This document shows positions 50,740-61,440 of a DNA stretch of 64,000 nt, piece after piece. The DNA is taken from NCBI GenBank assembly GCA_003254925.1, contig QANZ01053758.1, positions 11,465 through 75,464 of the forward strand, read 5' to 3'. The DNA comes from Chamaecrista fasciculata. Lineage: Eukaryota > Streptophyta > Magnoliopsida > Fabales > Fabaceae. The notes under the pieces are model-generated. The model ran no database searches. It saw only the letters and a list, made by a program, of their open reading frames with translations, and was not told the origin of the DNA. The first letter of the stretch is position 1; each line of letters starts with the position of its first letter. The translations under genes and the position numbers were made by a program.

Positions 50740-51530
50740 ATGATAAAAGAATTTCTTATCAAGTTAAATATATTTACGGGTTTTAAATTAGTAATTTCAT
50801 TTAAGAGATCATTTTCAAGTTCTTACTCGAACCAATTCATTATTAATTGCAGCTTTCCTTTTTGAAACAATATCAAAAGATAAGGCAAGTTTTGCTGTCA
50901 CGTGTTTCCTTTTTGAAACAATATCAAAAGATAAGACAAGACATAAGGTTTCAAATTAGTAATTTTGTTACTGTTTCAAATTAATAATTTTGCGTCGTAT
51001 ATCATAAGAGAATTTCTTATCAAGTTAAATATATTCACGAGTTTCAAATTAGTAATTTAGTTTGAATAATGTAAGATCGTTTTCAAGTTTTTACTATTAG
51101 TTGTAGCTTTCCTTTTTGAAATAATATCAAAAGATAAGGCAAGTATCGTTGTCACGTGTTTTTTATCGTTTATATATATATATATATATATAAAAGACAA
51201 GGCACGAGGTTTCAAATTAGTAATTTTGTGTCACATGATAAGAGAATTTCTTATCAAGTTAAATATATTCACTAGTTTCAAATTAGTAGTTTTTTTTTTA
51301 AATAATGCGAGACCATTTTCAAGTTCTTTTTTTACAGGTCTCTAAGCTCTATGAGCGCTTACAGAGGTACTTACAGATTGCCAATCAACAAGGCCTTCAC
51401 ATCAGCAGTGGGAATCGAACTCACAACCTTGTGAGTTATGAGTCGACTCCTTACCAACTGGGTCAACCTTTGTTGGTCATTATTAATTGCAACTTTCCTT
51501 TTTGAAACAATATCAAAAGACAAGGCAAAT
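50740..51530. repeat. Three diverged tandem units of about 230-290 bp
   Basis: Each unit starts near AGAATTTCTTATCAAGTTAA (about 50748, 51010, 51242) and includes TTTCAAATTAGTAAT, CTTTCCTTTTTGAAA and ATATCAAAAGATAAGGCAAG. The third unit is interrupted by a SINE. An (AT)n tract lies in the second unit (about 51173-51192). The units are non-coding. Confidence 0.75.
51327..51471 (-). mobile_element. tRNA-derived SINE inserted in a tandem-repeat unit
   Basis: The minus strand reads GGTTGACCCAGTTGGTAAGG (A-box region), then GGTTGTGAGTTCGATTCCC (B box core GTTCGATTCC), a tRNA-unrelated body and a short A tail (complement of TTTTTTT at 51327-51333). The surrounding repeat units lack this insert, which fixes its limits well. 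It cannot form a complete tRNA. Confidence 0.7.
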
Positions 51531-52332
51531 TTTTTTCATAAAAAGGGAACTTCATTAAGAAAATATCATCCAGGATTACAAAGGTAACAAAGAAAATTAA
51601 CCAACTCCTATTCTACGCGGGTAACAAGTCCCCTCAAAATCAGCAAGAAAAATTACAGATAAAAACGCAGGCATCCTCTCAAAAACAACTAAATCAAAAG
51701 TATCCCGGGAAGAAGAGTTAAGACCAAAATGAAATGAAAAAAAAAACACATAGACCAAAATAAAAGCCACTTTGTTATAAAATATAAGAAATAAGGATAT
51801 TCAAAGTAGAGAGAAAAGTAAGAGGAGTGAGTGATTATTTCTTTCAATTGATATCATCAACTTTACATTAACACCTAAAACCTCTATTTATAAACTAAAT
51901 GATCTATAAGGGATAAGACCAAAATAAATTTTCAACTTATATTTTATGAATTATAATTTATAACTTATAAGTTTGATAGAAAGGAGGATAAGTCATGTTA
52001 CATTATTTTAATACAATAATATTATTAATGAAATTATGTAAGTTTAAATGATAATCATTTGAAAATTATTTTTATAGTAATCTGTTCGAAAAATCAGTTA
52101 ATAATGTTAATTAAATTTAATATTAAAATGACTTAATTTTAATTGTTTTTATTGATTTCACCTTAAGAACACATAATCTAACTTTTATATAGTATGTTTA
52201 TTTAAATTACTAATCTGTTACAACAAAAGGGGCCAAACTTAAATATATTTTTCTTAGTTTCCAAAAAAACAAGTTTAATTTTCTCTGTAAATTTAATTTT
52301 TTCTCTAATTTGTCTTTTCCTATTTATTTTTT
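51530..52332. other. AT-rich stretch, no gene
   Basis: The segment 51535-51735 (CATAAAAAGGGAACTTCATT, then a less AT-rich part with CAAGTCCCCTCAAAATCAGC) resembles the 3' tails of plant retroposons, but I cannot assign a family. The rest is AT-rich and featureless. Confidence 0.35.
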
Positions 52333-52711
52333 GGGTAAATTACACTTTGGCACCCCGTTCTATGGACCAATTTCATTTTGGTACCTTGTTCTATGGACCA
52401 ATTTCACTTTGGTACCCTGTTTTTTGTACCGTTAACATTTTGATACCCTGCCTTTTAAAAGTGATATTTTGGTACTCTGTTCTTTGCACCGTTATAACAC
52501 TTTGGTATCCTAAAAGAGATAGAACATAGTAATAAATCGTGAAAGAACAGGTACCAAAGTGAAATCGGTCCAAAATGTCACTTTTGGAATAACAGGATAC
52601 CAAAGTGTTAACGGTGCAAAGAACATAATACCAAAGTGTCACTTTTGAAAAAAAACATGATACCAAAGTGAAATTGGTCCATAGAACAGGGTACCAAATT
52701 GTAATTTATCC
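52333..52711. mobile_element. Mutator-like MITE, 379 bp, exact 9-bp target duplication
   Basis: Ends are GGGTAAATTACACTTTGG (left) and, inverted, GGATAAATTACAATTTGG (right). The exact direct repeat TTATTTTTT lies at 52324-52332 and 52712-52720. The arms carry several TTTGGTACCCTG/CAGGGTACCAAA phrases. It is related in design to the 307 and 9187 elements but not a close copy. It is non-coding. Confidence 0.88.
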
Positions 52712-53039
52712 TTATTTTTTCTCTACCTCTACCAAAAAAAAAAAATCAGTCAGTGGTATTAAATGAGATTTTATCCGGTAAGAGTCAAAAAGAGAAAAAG
52801 TAAAATAAAGAGTTTTCTCTTCTTTTTTTCAAAATAAATAAATAAAACAAAATCTTTTTTCTCAGGTTAAAAACTTAAAATGCATAAGAATTTCCTAAAT
52901 TTCAGCATTGGTGCCTTGACATTATCATGGAATGTGTCTAGGTGGGTAAGCAAATGCATTTATGATAATGTCACTAAAGTGTGGGCATAGTATACTCCAT
53001 ACATGTCATGATACACATCCTTTGATAATTTAAAGCATA

Positions 53040-55375
53040 AGATACATCTGATTAACCCCAAACTATATGTCACTGGAAAGAGAGAATACATGACAACTTT
53101 TACAGATGCCTTGTCCTTCTAATGCAAACTCTTTATTCAAAACCATCTTGCCTCAATCAAAGGCAAACAAGAATGGAAGAAAAGATCAATTCTGGTAGCA
53201 CCTAGAAGGAAAATTGTATATAAAGATTCAAAATTACATAAATTTTAATTGATCTTCCTCTCACTTGTGTAGGAAGCTACGTTCTTCATTTCTTCAAAAT
53301 TACATACACTGGCGATAGGAACTTCTTCACTTCTTCTGCCCAGTCTCACAAGTTATTCCTGTTCTTTTTGTGCATTTCAACCATAGTATCAGCCCATTTT
53401 ATCAACTTAGGTTTCCAGTCATGAATCAAATATTAGATTTGAGTCATGTGATCCTAGCCTTTGGTATTCTAAAAAGGAATTCCATACATCACAATTCACA
53501 AACCCAGAAGTAAAGAACAAATGGAGAAACAATTTTGAGAAGCTCTGAAACAAAGAGTAGACACAGACAATTGCATTACCCAAAAAAATAATGAAATTGA
53601 AATCTTCCCATCTGCTTTGATAAATGGAGCAAATTATCAAAATCAAAAAGACAAATAGAATGATTGAAAGTAGATACCAGTCATAATTGAAATCTTCCTC
53701 GGAGAATTCCCTTATGAAAGCACAAAGAATCAGAAAAGATATCAGCAGTTAATACATAGTAAATTCCAAATAACCAATTTATTCAATTAGACTTTCTTAA
53801 GGAAAAAGACAATCTGAAAAAGGAAGAGAAAAACTCCAGAAAGATAACTGCCAAATAACTAGACTCAAGAAAAGGATTGTAGTTTTACAAACTAGGAAGC
53901 ATGGACACTAACATAGAAACAGGACACTATGCTGACATGATCACAATAACTCAACAGAATCTAAAGTTTCCAAGTATAATTTAAAGTGTTGCATCATTCT
54001 AATACAATTGTGCTACACATATTGCACACATAAGAGGACACATTTTTTTTAAGTTTCAAAACAATGCGGATCATACAGAAAAACATCTAGAATTAGCAAG
54101 TGATCTATAATACATATAATCAGTAATTCATTATCATATTAAAGATTGATAAGCTAAGAGAAACTACCAACAAGGATGGCAATAAAGAGTAAGACAGGCT
54201 TTTCAAATATTTATAATACAATTATACAGAAATTCTGGTATTTAGTACAATTTTGTGCTTCTCTTTTCTCTAATCAGTTATCATTATTCTTTTATAAACA
54301 AAAATAATAATAACTGAAAAGTTTCGGAGGATTGTTCTCTTTATATTTATATGATTTAATGAATGAATCAAGACTCTTTAGAAAGGAACCAAGGCAATAT
54401 GTCTGTTACTAGAGTTCCTGGAAGATAGGACCCTGCTCTTTTCTTTTAAGCCTAGTGATAAGATAGGATGAGATATGGACAGGCTAAAAATACAAAGAAA
54501 GTTTGAAAAAATGCACATCAAGATTTTTAAATAAACTCTAGATAAATAATAACATTCCAAATTGCAATAGTAAACCATCTATCAACACTCTCTCTCAAAC
54601 CTTGGAATAGATATTAACAATTCCAAGCTTGGATATCAGCTCTTCAAATCTGAACTAGGACAGTCCTGTTGTTAAAATGTCAGCTACCTGTAGCCTGTAG
54701 GAATATGATAGAAATTAATTATTCTCTTCAGGGTAGAATGGCTGACTTTTAAAGGTCATTTATATGGAGGGTAGTGAAATGTTTCCTAGGTGTAAGAGAA
54801 TAAAATGTATAGCCTTTTGGTGTGGAGGAGTAACCTATGAAATAAATTTTAAGGAGGATCTGACTTGGTAGTGTTATGGAGGTGCACAAAGGCAATGCAA
54901 CAAAAAAATTTCTGGGGAAAGACTAGAAAAGGTTTCACTTTTGGGGCAGTGAGTTTGGAAAGTGTCATAAGGGGTTTTAAAGTTAGTAGCTTTTGCATGT
55001 GATTTATGAGGTAAGGTGTTAGGAGGGCATCAACCAAAAAATTTGTTGGTACACTAGTTGTAAACATCAGGCTTCATGAAATATCAAGTAGAAGTCGGCT
55101 ATTGTCTTTTGCCATAACAATTTGTTCAGGTGTGTAGGTGCAAGAGTTTGATGTATTAGACCATTTTCATTTAGATGATGGGTTAGTGTGTTGAAGTACT
55201 CCTTTAATATTGTCTGTCAGAGAAAATTTTAGTTTGGGATTGAGTTAGGATCATTTTGTGGAACATTTGAAATTAAGATGGAACCTCAATCACAAAATGA
55301 TCCTCAATCTTCAGGTTCTCATACATTTGTCGCATCTAATTCCTGATCAGTTGGTCATAGGGAAGTACCTTTAAA
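53040..55375 (-). pseudogene. CSN7: Partial CSN7 duplicate (pseudogene)
   Basis: Segments of the CSN7 gene recur here in the same order and orientation. Positions 53090-53230 match the CSN7 intron 7 region near 40870-41030. Positions 53315-53420 match exon 7 and its 5' splice region (CATAGTATCAGCCCATTTTA is identical, the rest is diverged with insertions and deletions). Positions 53690-53860 match the intron 4 region near 41985-42120. Positions 55316-55372 match exon 4 (GATCAGTTGGTCAT), with a 1-base loss and an early stop. Exons 5 and 6 are missing, and exons 1-3 were not found. A Copia remnant splits the copy. It lies upstream of the intact gene on the same strand. Confidence 0.8.
54180..55215 (-). 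mobile_element. Degenerate Copia retrotransposon remnant inside the CSN7 pseudogene
   Basis: On the minus strand, integrase-core pieces appear in order: EYFNTLTHHLNENGLIHQ, then in another frame CTYTPEQIVMAKDNSRLLLD, then SLMFTTSVPTNFLVDALLT, then FFCCIAFVHLHN and a GYSSTPKGY block. After a large internal deletion comes the end of the polyprotein, QVADILTTGLS then FEELISKLGIVNIYS, the usual C-terminus of Copia RNase H. A purine run (GAGAGAGAG) and TGTTGATAG at 54587 follow, marking the start of the 3' LTR, which runs left to an uncertain end near 54180-54240. Several stops and frameshifts are present. Confidence 0.75.
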
Positions 55376-57340
55376 AAACTACTTATGAATTTGCGATGAA
55401 TAATTGAATATGTCAAATCATAAACAAATACCAAGACCAAAATGAAATACTTATCAACTATTTTTATTTTATACATGAATAAATACAGAATGAAAACACA
55501 AAGGTGATAAAAGATTTAAATGCAGAGTTGAAATACTCCAAGGGAAGAGATCCTTGTGACAGTAGGCCTTTGTTCCGAAGAACCAAAGCCGTTTCCTTTC
55601 TCTTTGTCTACTGAAAATCTGCCAATTAAAAACACAGTCCCTTCCCACACTCCAGCAACCCTTAAACAATTGAAAAGAACAATAAAAGGGAATCCTAGAT
55701 AACAAAATCTAAATGAGGTTGATTTGACGACCAAAAAAAAATAAGGAACCTTAAACAATCTAATGCTTAAAAACATTCAAATAAGAGATGGCAAAAGACC
55801 TTGGGTTACCACTTAAGGAGAACATATGAGACTCGACTAAATAATTTGTGCTAGTTACGCATCTTTAATCAAGGGTTAGTCTAAGATGCAAAGTTTGATT
55901 TTTGACATGGGATGTAATTGTTGATGTGGCATAATTATAGCCACTGATGTAATTTAATGCTGAAAAATAATAAAAAAATAATAACTTTTTTAACCAATCA
56001 AAATGTGTATGGAGTCACATCACTAGTCACATACAACTAACTTTTTCACACGTCATTATCTTATTGGCTCATGACTCATTGCATCCCATGTCAAGAATCA
56101 ACCTTTGCATTATAGTTTAATCCATCATGGAGACTCAATCCCTGGATTTCTGTCTACTTATATTAGAAAGATAGAATCTCTCTGTTGTAATTATTTTCTA
56201 TTTAGAATCTTATGGTATACAAAAGTTTTTCGTCAACAAAATTAAAAAAATATATATGTACGCATAATTTTTAAATAATTATCTTTTCTATTATAAATAT
56301 GAGGGTTCTTTATAAATTTAACTTTTCAAAATTGTCCATGGAAGTCGTTCAGTATTAAAGATATGTGTCTAATGCTTCTCTTCTTCTATGAAATTTTCGT
56401 TGATGATGAAAACAGGAAAGAGGAGTTTGAGTTGGTCCAGGAACTAAATCGAAATAAACCTAAATGTTTTTGGGGCAACAATACATTTAAATGGGGACTG
56501 AATTGAAATAAAATCTTGAGAAAAGAGGATTCTAATAACCAATCCTTTTTCAGTACCTGTGTCTATATTACATAACAACCCCGTGAAACTCTTCTGCAAT
56601 TTCATTTTGGTCCATCTAATAAAAGAAGAACTTGAATTGGTAAAAGAGGTTTACGTGGGAGTGAAATGAAGTTTCCTCCTTTTCCATTTCTTCCCCTCCC
56701 TATCCGTTCTCCCTTTTCCTTTTTCTGAATACTAGTTCCTCAAACAAGTACTCTATATACCTAAATACTTTTAAACTTTGGGTATTGTGCTAATTAATTA
56801 ATTTTTTTTTGTATTATTTAAATAAAAAAATTTTATATAGAGCTTTCAGATTAGCCAGTAGCCACCCTTATAATAAAGTACAAGACTACACAAGCAATTG
56901 ACTCTCTTTCACTCTCTTTTTCTTTTCTGGCCTGAACTCCCTTTCTCTCTTCATTGGTTAATATATGTAAATGCATTTTATTATATAATTACGGATCTCG
57001 AAGAAAAGACATCAATTAAATATATAATTCTCTTATTGCATAATATAAGAAGAAGAAAAGGCGATATGATATCAAGGAACTCATCATATGACTAAAAACA
57101 AATTACAAATTACAAATTCAAATGAATTTCACACCAGTGACCAAACAAGAAGAAAAAAAAAAGGAAAAGGAAAATTACATATTGAACGTATGTATAGTGA
57201 CATGGAAGAAAGCAATCACCAAGCCTATATATATATATATATGTATGTATGCATGTGAGTGCGTGTCATAGATAGTGGTGACCGGTGAGCACAAGAAGCA
57301 AGAGAAGCAGAGGGGTGAAAAGAAAGGAGAAATTAAGAAT
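55376..57340. other. Gene-free stretch
   Basis: No recognisable gene. Positions 55840-56110 carry a diverged inverted pair (CTAAGATGCAAAGTTTGATT versus AATCAACCTTTGCATTATAG), an old foldback insertion. An (AT)n tract lies at 57226-57242. Open stretches at 55469-55776 and 56898-57095 show no similarity. Confidence 0.45.
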
Positions 57341-57353
57341 GGTTAAAGTGTAA

Positions 57354-57685
57354 ATTTGGTCTTATATCTTTTATTCAATTCACAATTTAGTCATGTATAT
57401 TTTTTTGTTGCACTTTTGATCTCATATCTTTGCAAACAATCCCAATTTGGTCTCATATTTTTTTTGTCAGACTGCAGAATTGGTCTTATATATATTTGTA
57501 AAAGGTTCCATAATTAGTTCATGAGACCAATTCTACACCTGACTCAAAATTATGGGACCAAATCTGTAATAGAAAAAGATATGAGACCAAATTGGGACTT
57601 GACCTAAAGATATGAGACCAAATCTACAACAATAAAAAATACGAGACCAAATTGAAAACCGAGGAAAAGATATGAGACCAAATAT
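57354..57685. mobile_element. Foldback element in the 3' flank of the first proline-rich gene
   Basis: Inverted ends share ATTTGGTCTTATATC (left) and, inverted, ATTTGGTCTCATATC (right), with more copies of the phrase inside both arms. It ends about 15 bp from the stop codon of the proline-rich gene, so it must lie in or next to its 3' UTR. No clear target duplication. Confidence 0.6.
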
Positions 57686-57701
57686 TGAGAATTGAGTGGG
57701 T

Positions 57702-58163
57702 TTAAGGGGATGAGGGTGAGGGTGGTGGAGAGAAGAATGATGAGATGGAGGGAATGTTGGATAGGAATGGAGGAAGAGTGATTTGTGGGATATTAGGAAT
57801 AGTGGTTGGAAATGAAGGCAATGGAGGAAGATTCATTTGTGGGACATTTGGAATATTAGTGGGAATGTTGGAAGGCAATGGAGGAGTATTCATTTGTGGG
57901 ATATTTGGAATGTTATTAATGGGATTAGTAGGCAGAGGAGGAATGTTATTAGGCAGAGTAGGCATTGTAGGAATTGAAGGCAAAGGTGGAAATCCTGCTG
58001 GTTTAGGCAAAGTAGTGGGAATATTGCCTGGCAAATTTGGGACTGAAGGCTGGTTTGTTTGCAGAAGACGGCGAGCTTCTATCCTCACATTCATCATCAT
58101 GCTTGACAATGTAATTAGAGCAAACATGAAAGCAGTGATCATGGATTTGTAAGTCATGGCCAT
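57702..58163 (-). CDS. Small secreted proline-rich protein (PELPK-like), copy A, 153 aa
   Basis: Single exon. The N-terminus has a hydrophobic signal peptide (about residues 1-29, MITAFMFALITLSSMMMNV), then RRLLQTNQPSVPNLPGNIP as the likely mature start. The remainder is low-complexity repeats of the form PPLPSNIPTNIPN(V/I)PQMN, about four units, ending SPPPSPSSP. It has no Cys after the leader. The layout fits small hydroxyproline-rich cell-wall proteins such as the PELPK/putative cell wall protein group of eudicots; a wall-structural role is inferred from that. A paralogue lies 3.3 kb upstream on the same strand (61441-61905). A TATA box is at 58305-58312, about 140 bp before the ATG. The reverse strand is also open because of the repeats and should be ignored. 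Confidence 0.88.
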   Translation of the reverse strand: MAMTYKSMITAFMFALITLSSMMMNVRIEARRLLQTNQPSVPNLPGNIPTTLPKPAGFPPLPSIPTMPTLPNNIPPLPTNPINNIPNIPQMNTPPLPSNIPTNIPNVPQMNLPPLPSFPTTIPNIPQITLPPFLSNIPSISSFFSPPPSPSSP

Positions 58164-58304
58164 TACTGAATATAGCTAGCGAGCTACCTGAATAATCAAT
58201 TAAGAGAACACACAAGAATATAATGATGTTAATTTTGGAAGGCTATATATGAGAAATGAAAGACAAGTGCTAGATGGGATAGCCAAGGGGGGAGAGTCGT
58301 GGGT

Positions 58305-58312
58305 CTTATATA
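58305..58312 (-). promoter_or_regulatory. TATA box of proline-rich gene A
   Basis: The minus strand reads CTATATAAGACCCA, about 142 bp before the start codon. The same motif and spacing occur for gene B, so it was present before the duplication. Confidence 0.7.
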
Positions 58313-59546
58313 GATGGTGCTAGTAAGACTAATTCTGGTTTGGAGACCCAAAAAACAACTTTTTGGATCATGTTAGATCAACTACAATGTGGTTTAACCG
58401 ATAGCTAGTGAATGGTTGACCACCAACCATTTGCAATTACATATAAAATAATAAGCAGACCAAAATCTGCTTCAAAACTAAAGATCAAACTTGAATTTGT
58501 TGTTAGTAAAAAAATTTGATTGCATCTGATTTTTACCGTAATTTTTAACTTGAATAATTGAGAGTTGAGATAAATAATTTCTCTCAGATATATATATATA
58601 TATATATACACAAGATTTTGTTATTGTAGCATTAGAAGTTAATGCTCTTTCATGATTTTTTAGGTGTTGAAATCTTTTTTATTTTGAAATAATTAATAAG
58701 TGGAGTTATGGACATCAATTAAGTAGACCAACATACAGTTTTTAATAGGACAATCATAAGTTTGGTTGATTAAATTAACTACATGGGTTAGAAATTGGAT
58801 CCTCTGTAATTCTCTGAATTTGAGCAACTTTTGACCGTTCGATTTGGTGCTCACCGTTCAGATTGTGACACGTGGAGAGCTGATTTTGTAAAATTTTAAT
58901 GAAACGTTGCTTCTCTTTTGCGTGGTGTCCAACTTCAGAAAACTTCAAAGAGCCATTGAATTACAAAGGATCGGATCTGCATGGGTTATGTACGTGGAGA
59001 TGATTGATTATACCACAAATGTGTTGCACACATTTTGTGGAGCTTATTCTACCGAGAAATAAGGTTATATTCTTCTTTTTTTCAAGTTGATCACGAAAAG
59101 TGTTACAATATAAAGTTTATGGTACAAAATGTAATGGGGTTATAACTTAGGAGGCTAAAGTTTATTTTCCCTAAATATATTATCAAGGCCAAATTACACA
59201 TTTGGTCCCATATGTTTGGAGTAAATTTCAATCTGGTATTTTATTTTATTTTTTTTAAAAAAAATAGTTCTTCATGCGTTTCCATGATTTTTCACTAGTA
59301 GTCACAAACGAGTAAAAAACGAGTAAAGTTAGTCATATCTTTGGTTGTTTTAAATTTAAATGTAACGTGTCTATAGCTAGGGGTTGCTTTTAACTTGCTT
59401 AATTGAGTTGTCAACAAATGAATTCAAATTAGACCATGAAAGTGGACAATTTGTTTCAAAGTTAACCGAGTAAAAATTAACTTATCTCTTTCGTTTCAAG
59501 TTTGAGTGTGACTCATTTGAAATTATAGGTTGTTTTTGAAATTGTA
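58313..59546. other. Intergenic region upstream of proline-rich gene A
   Basis: No gene. (AT)n at 58588-58608. Positions 59180-59470 carry foldback-type phrases (TTTGGTCCCATATG, TTGGTTGTTTTAAATTTAAA) related to the 29724 family, without a clear partner end. Confidence 0.45.
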
Positions 59547-59899
59547 GGCCAAAGTCCTATTTTGGTCCCTCAGTTATGCTCAGTATTCTAAATTGGTCCC
59601 CCATTTATTTTTCGTTTCATATTGGTCCCCTCAGTTATACAAAATTTGATAAAGTTAGTCCCTCTAACAGTTTCCATTCATTTTTCTGTTAAAAAAAAAG
59701 ATAAAATTGATTTTTAACTCCTAAAAGTTTAAATTTTTTACAATAAGGACCTTTTTTCTCTATAATAGAACCAAAATGTAAGAAAAAAGAGATACATGAG
59801 GGTTTTAGTATATTTTACACAAAAAACACAACATTCTCCCTCTCTCTCTATCTTTTCTCTCTCTCCAATCAAACCCTCCGTCAACCCCAAAATTGTCCT

Positions 59900-60440
59900 T
59901 TTCCAAAATTTTGCTCCCGTCGACGAGCTTCCTCCGACGGAATGCGATGATCCATGGCTCCCTCCCATCTTGCCTCGACGGCGCATACATTCGAAACGGC
60001 CCAAACCCACAATTCATCCCTTCCGATCGTCCCTACCACTTCTTCGACGGCGACGGCATGCTTCGCGCCATTCGAATTTCTTCCGGCAAAGCCACTTTCT
60101 GTAGCAGATTCGTCAAAACACACAAATACAACGTTGAGAAAGAAGCAGGGTACCCTCTGTTTCCCAATGTCTTCGCAAGCTTCAATGGCTTTTTAGATTC
60201 TGTTTCTCGTTGGTCTCTCTTTATGGCTCATGTGTTAATGGGTCAGTACAAAATTACAAACGTCATTGGCTTGGCAAACACTAGTTTAGCTCTTATTGGG
60301 AATCGTCTTCTCGCTTTGGGAGAATCTGACCTTCCTTATATCATGAAATTGGCAGACAGAGGATGGAGATATTGTGACCCAAAATCGTCACGATTTTGAC
60401 GGGAAGCTTTCCGTGAACATGACGGCACACCCCAAAACAT
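59900..60440 (+). pseudogene. CCD4: Captured fragment of carotenoid cleavage dioxygenase 4 (N-terminal third), frameshifted
   Basis: CCD4 cleaves carotenoids in plastids (plastoglobules). The fragment begins NFAPVDELPPTEC, loses frame near 59949, and continues HGSLPSCLDGAYIRNGPNPQ, YHFFDGDGMLRAIRISSG, FCSRFVKTHKYNVEKEAGY and IGLANTSLALIGNRLLALGE. A second frame change near 60355 leads to QNRHDFDGKLSVNMTAHPK, after which the transposon arm begins. It therefore covers only the first part of the beta-propeller and lacks most of the iron-binding His residues and the rest of the enzyme. It has no intron. The remaining long frame (59947-60399) would give about 150 residues of non-functional protein. 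It is less AT-rich than its surroundings, as expected for transferred exon sequence. Confidence 0.88.
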
Positions 60441-60862
60441 GACGGGAACAATTTTGGGGTTGACAGAGGGTTTGATGGGGGAGAGAGAAAAGAGAAAAAT
60501 ATCCTTAATGCANGGGGAGAGAGAGAGAGAGAGGAGGTTGTGATTTTTGTGTAAAATATAATAAAACCCTCATGTATTTATTTTTTCTTAAATTTTGCTT
60601 CTATTATAGAGAAAAAGGTCCTTAATGCAAAAAATTTAAACTTTTAAGAGTTAAAAATTAATTTTGTTTTTTTAACGGAAAAATGGATGAAAACTGTTGG
60701 GAATCGTCTTCTCGCTTTGGGAGAATCTGACCTTCCTTATATCGTGAAATTGACAGACAGAGGATGGAGATATTGTGGCCTAAAATTGTCACGATTTTGA
60801 CGGGAAGCTTTCTGTGAACATGACGACACACCCCAAAACATGATGGGAACAATTTTGGGCTT

Positions 60863-60899
<37 letters not shown>

Positions 60900-61056
60900 G
60901 TTGTGTTTTTTGTGTAAAATATAATAACACCCTCATGTGTTTCTTTTTTCTCACATTTTAGTTCTATTATAGAGAAAAAGGTCCTTAATGCAAAAAATTT
61001 GAACTTTTAATAGTTCAAAATTAATTTTATGTTTCTTTTAATGGAAAAATGGATGG
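60296..61056 (+). repeat. 401-bp tandem duplication inside the CCD4-carrying element
   Basis: GGGAATCGTCTTCTCGCTTT starts at 60298 and again at 60699. Both copies run through the end of the CCD4 fragment, the start of the right arm (with GA-rich tract, (GA)n at 60866-60896 in copy 2) and the TTAATGCAAAAAATTT block. Copies differ at scattered positions (for example ATCATG versus ATCGTG), so the duplication is not an assembly echo of identical sequence. Confidence 0.85.
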
Positions 61057-61440
61057 AAACTGTTAGAGGGACCAATTTTATCAAATTTTGCATAATTAGG
61101 GGACCAATATGGAACGAAAAATAACTGAGAGACCAATTTGGAACACGGAGCATAACTGGGGAATCAAAATAAGACTTTGACCTTTTATTGTATAACAAGT
61201 ATATAAATGTACCTGAAAAGTACAGGCAAAGAAATTGATAGATGACTACTAAAAAGAAGAAACACTCTTAAATCTCACACCAAACAAGAAAAAAAAAGAA
61301 AAGATAATCACAACCCCATACAACGATAAGAATGCAATCCAAACACGTAAATATATCTGTGTGTGTGTGTATGTATTATACATATGGTGGTGACGATGGA
61401 CATGATGAAGAGGAAGCCATGGATGAATTGATGAGTGGGT

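Larger units (their letters stand above)
59547..61182. mobile_element. Pack-type foldback element carrying a CCD4 fragment, 1.6 kb
   Basis: Left end GGCCAAAGTCCTATTTTGGT, right end inverted GGTCAAAGTCTTATTTTGAT. Inverted similarity continues for about 340 bp on each side (left to about 59890, including TTTTCTCTCTCTCC and CCAAAATTGTCC). Between the arms lies part of a carotenoid cleavage dioxygenase gene. The right side holds a 401-bp tandem duplication, so the inner part of the right arm is present twice. Target duplication is not clean (GAAATTGTA versus TTTATTGTA, six of nine). A further copy of the same end lies at 62937-63022. The design and end type fit a Mutator-like Pack element, but the superfamily is inferred. 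Confidence 0.8.

Noticed and set aside
51410-51471. Possible tRNA gene on the minus strand
   Set aside because: A and B box phrases are present but acceptor and anticodon stems do not form; the SINE reading explains it better.
57745-58152. Open frame of 135 codons antisense to proline-rich gene A
   Set aside because: It mirrors the repeats of the real gene (Gly-rich ICGI.GILVG repeats); the minus-strand product has a signal peptide and a conserved paralogue.
59893-60399. Functional carotenoid cleavage dioxygenase gene
   Set aside because: Only the N-terminal third is present, with two frameshifts and transposon arms on both sides; most of the enzyme is missing.
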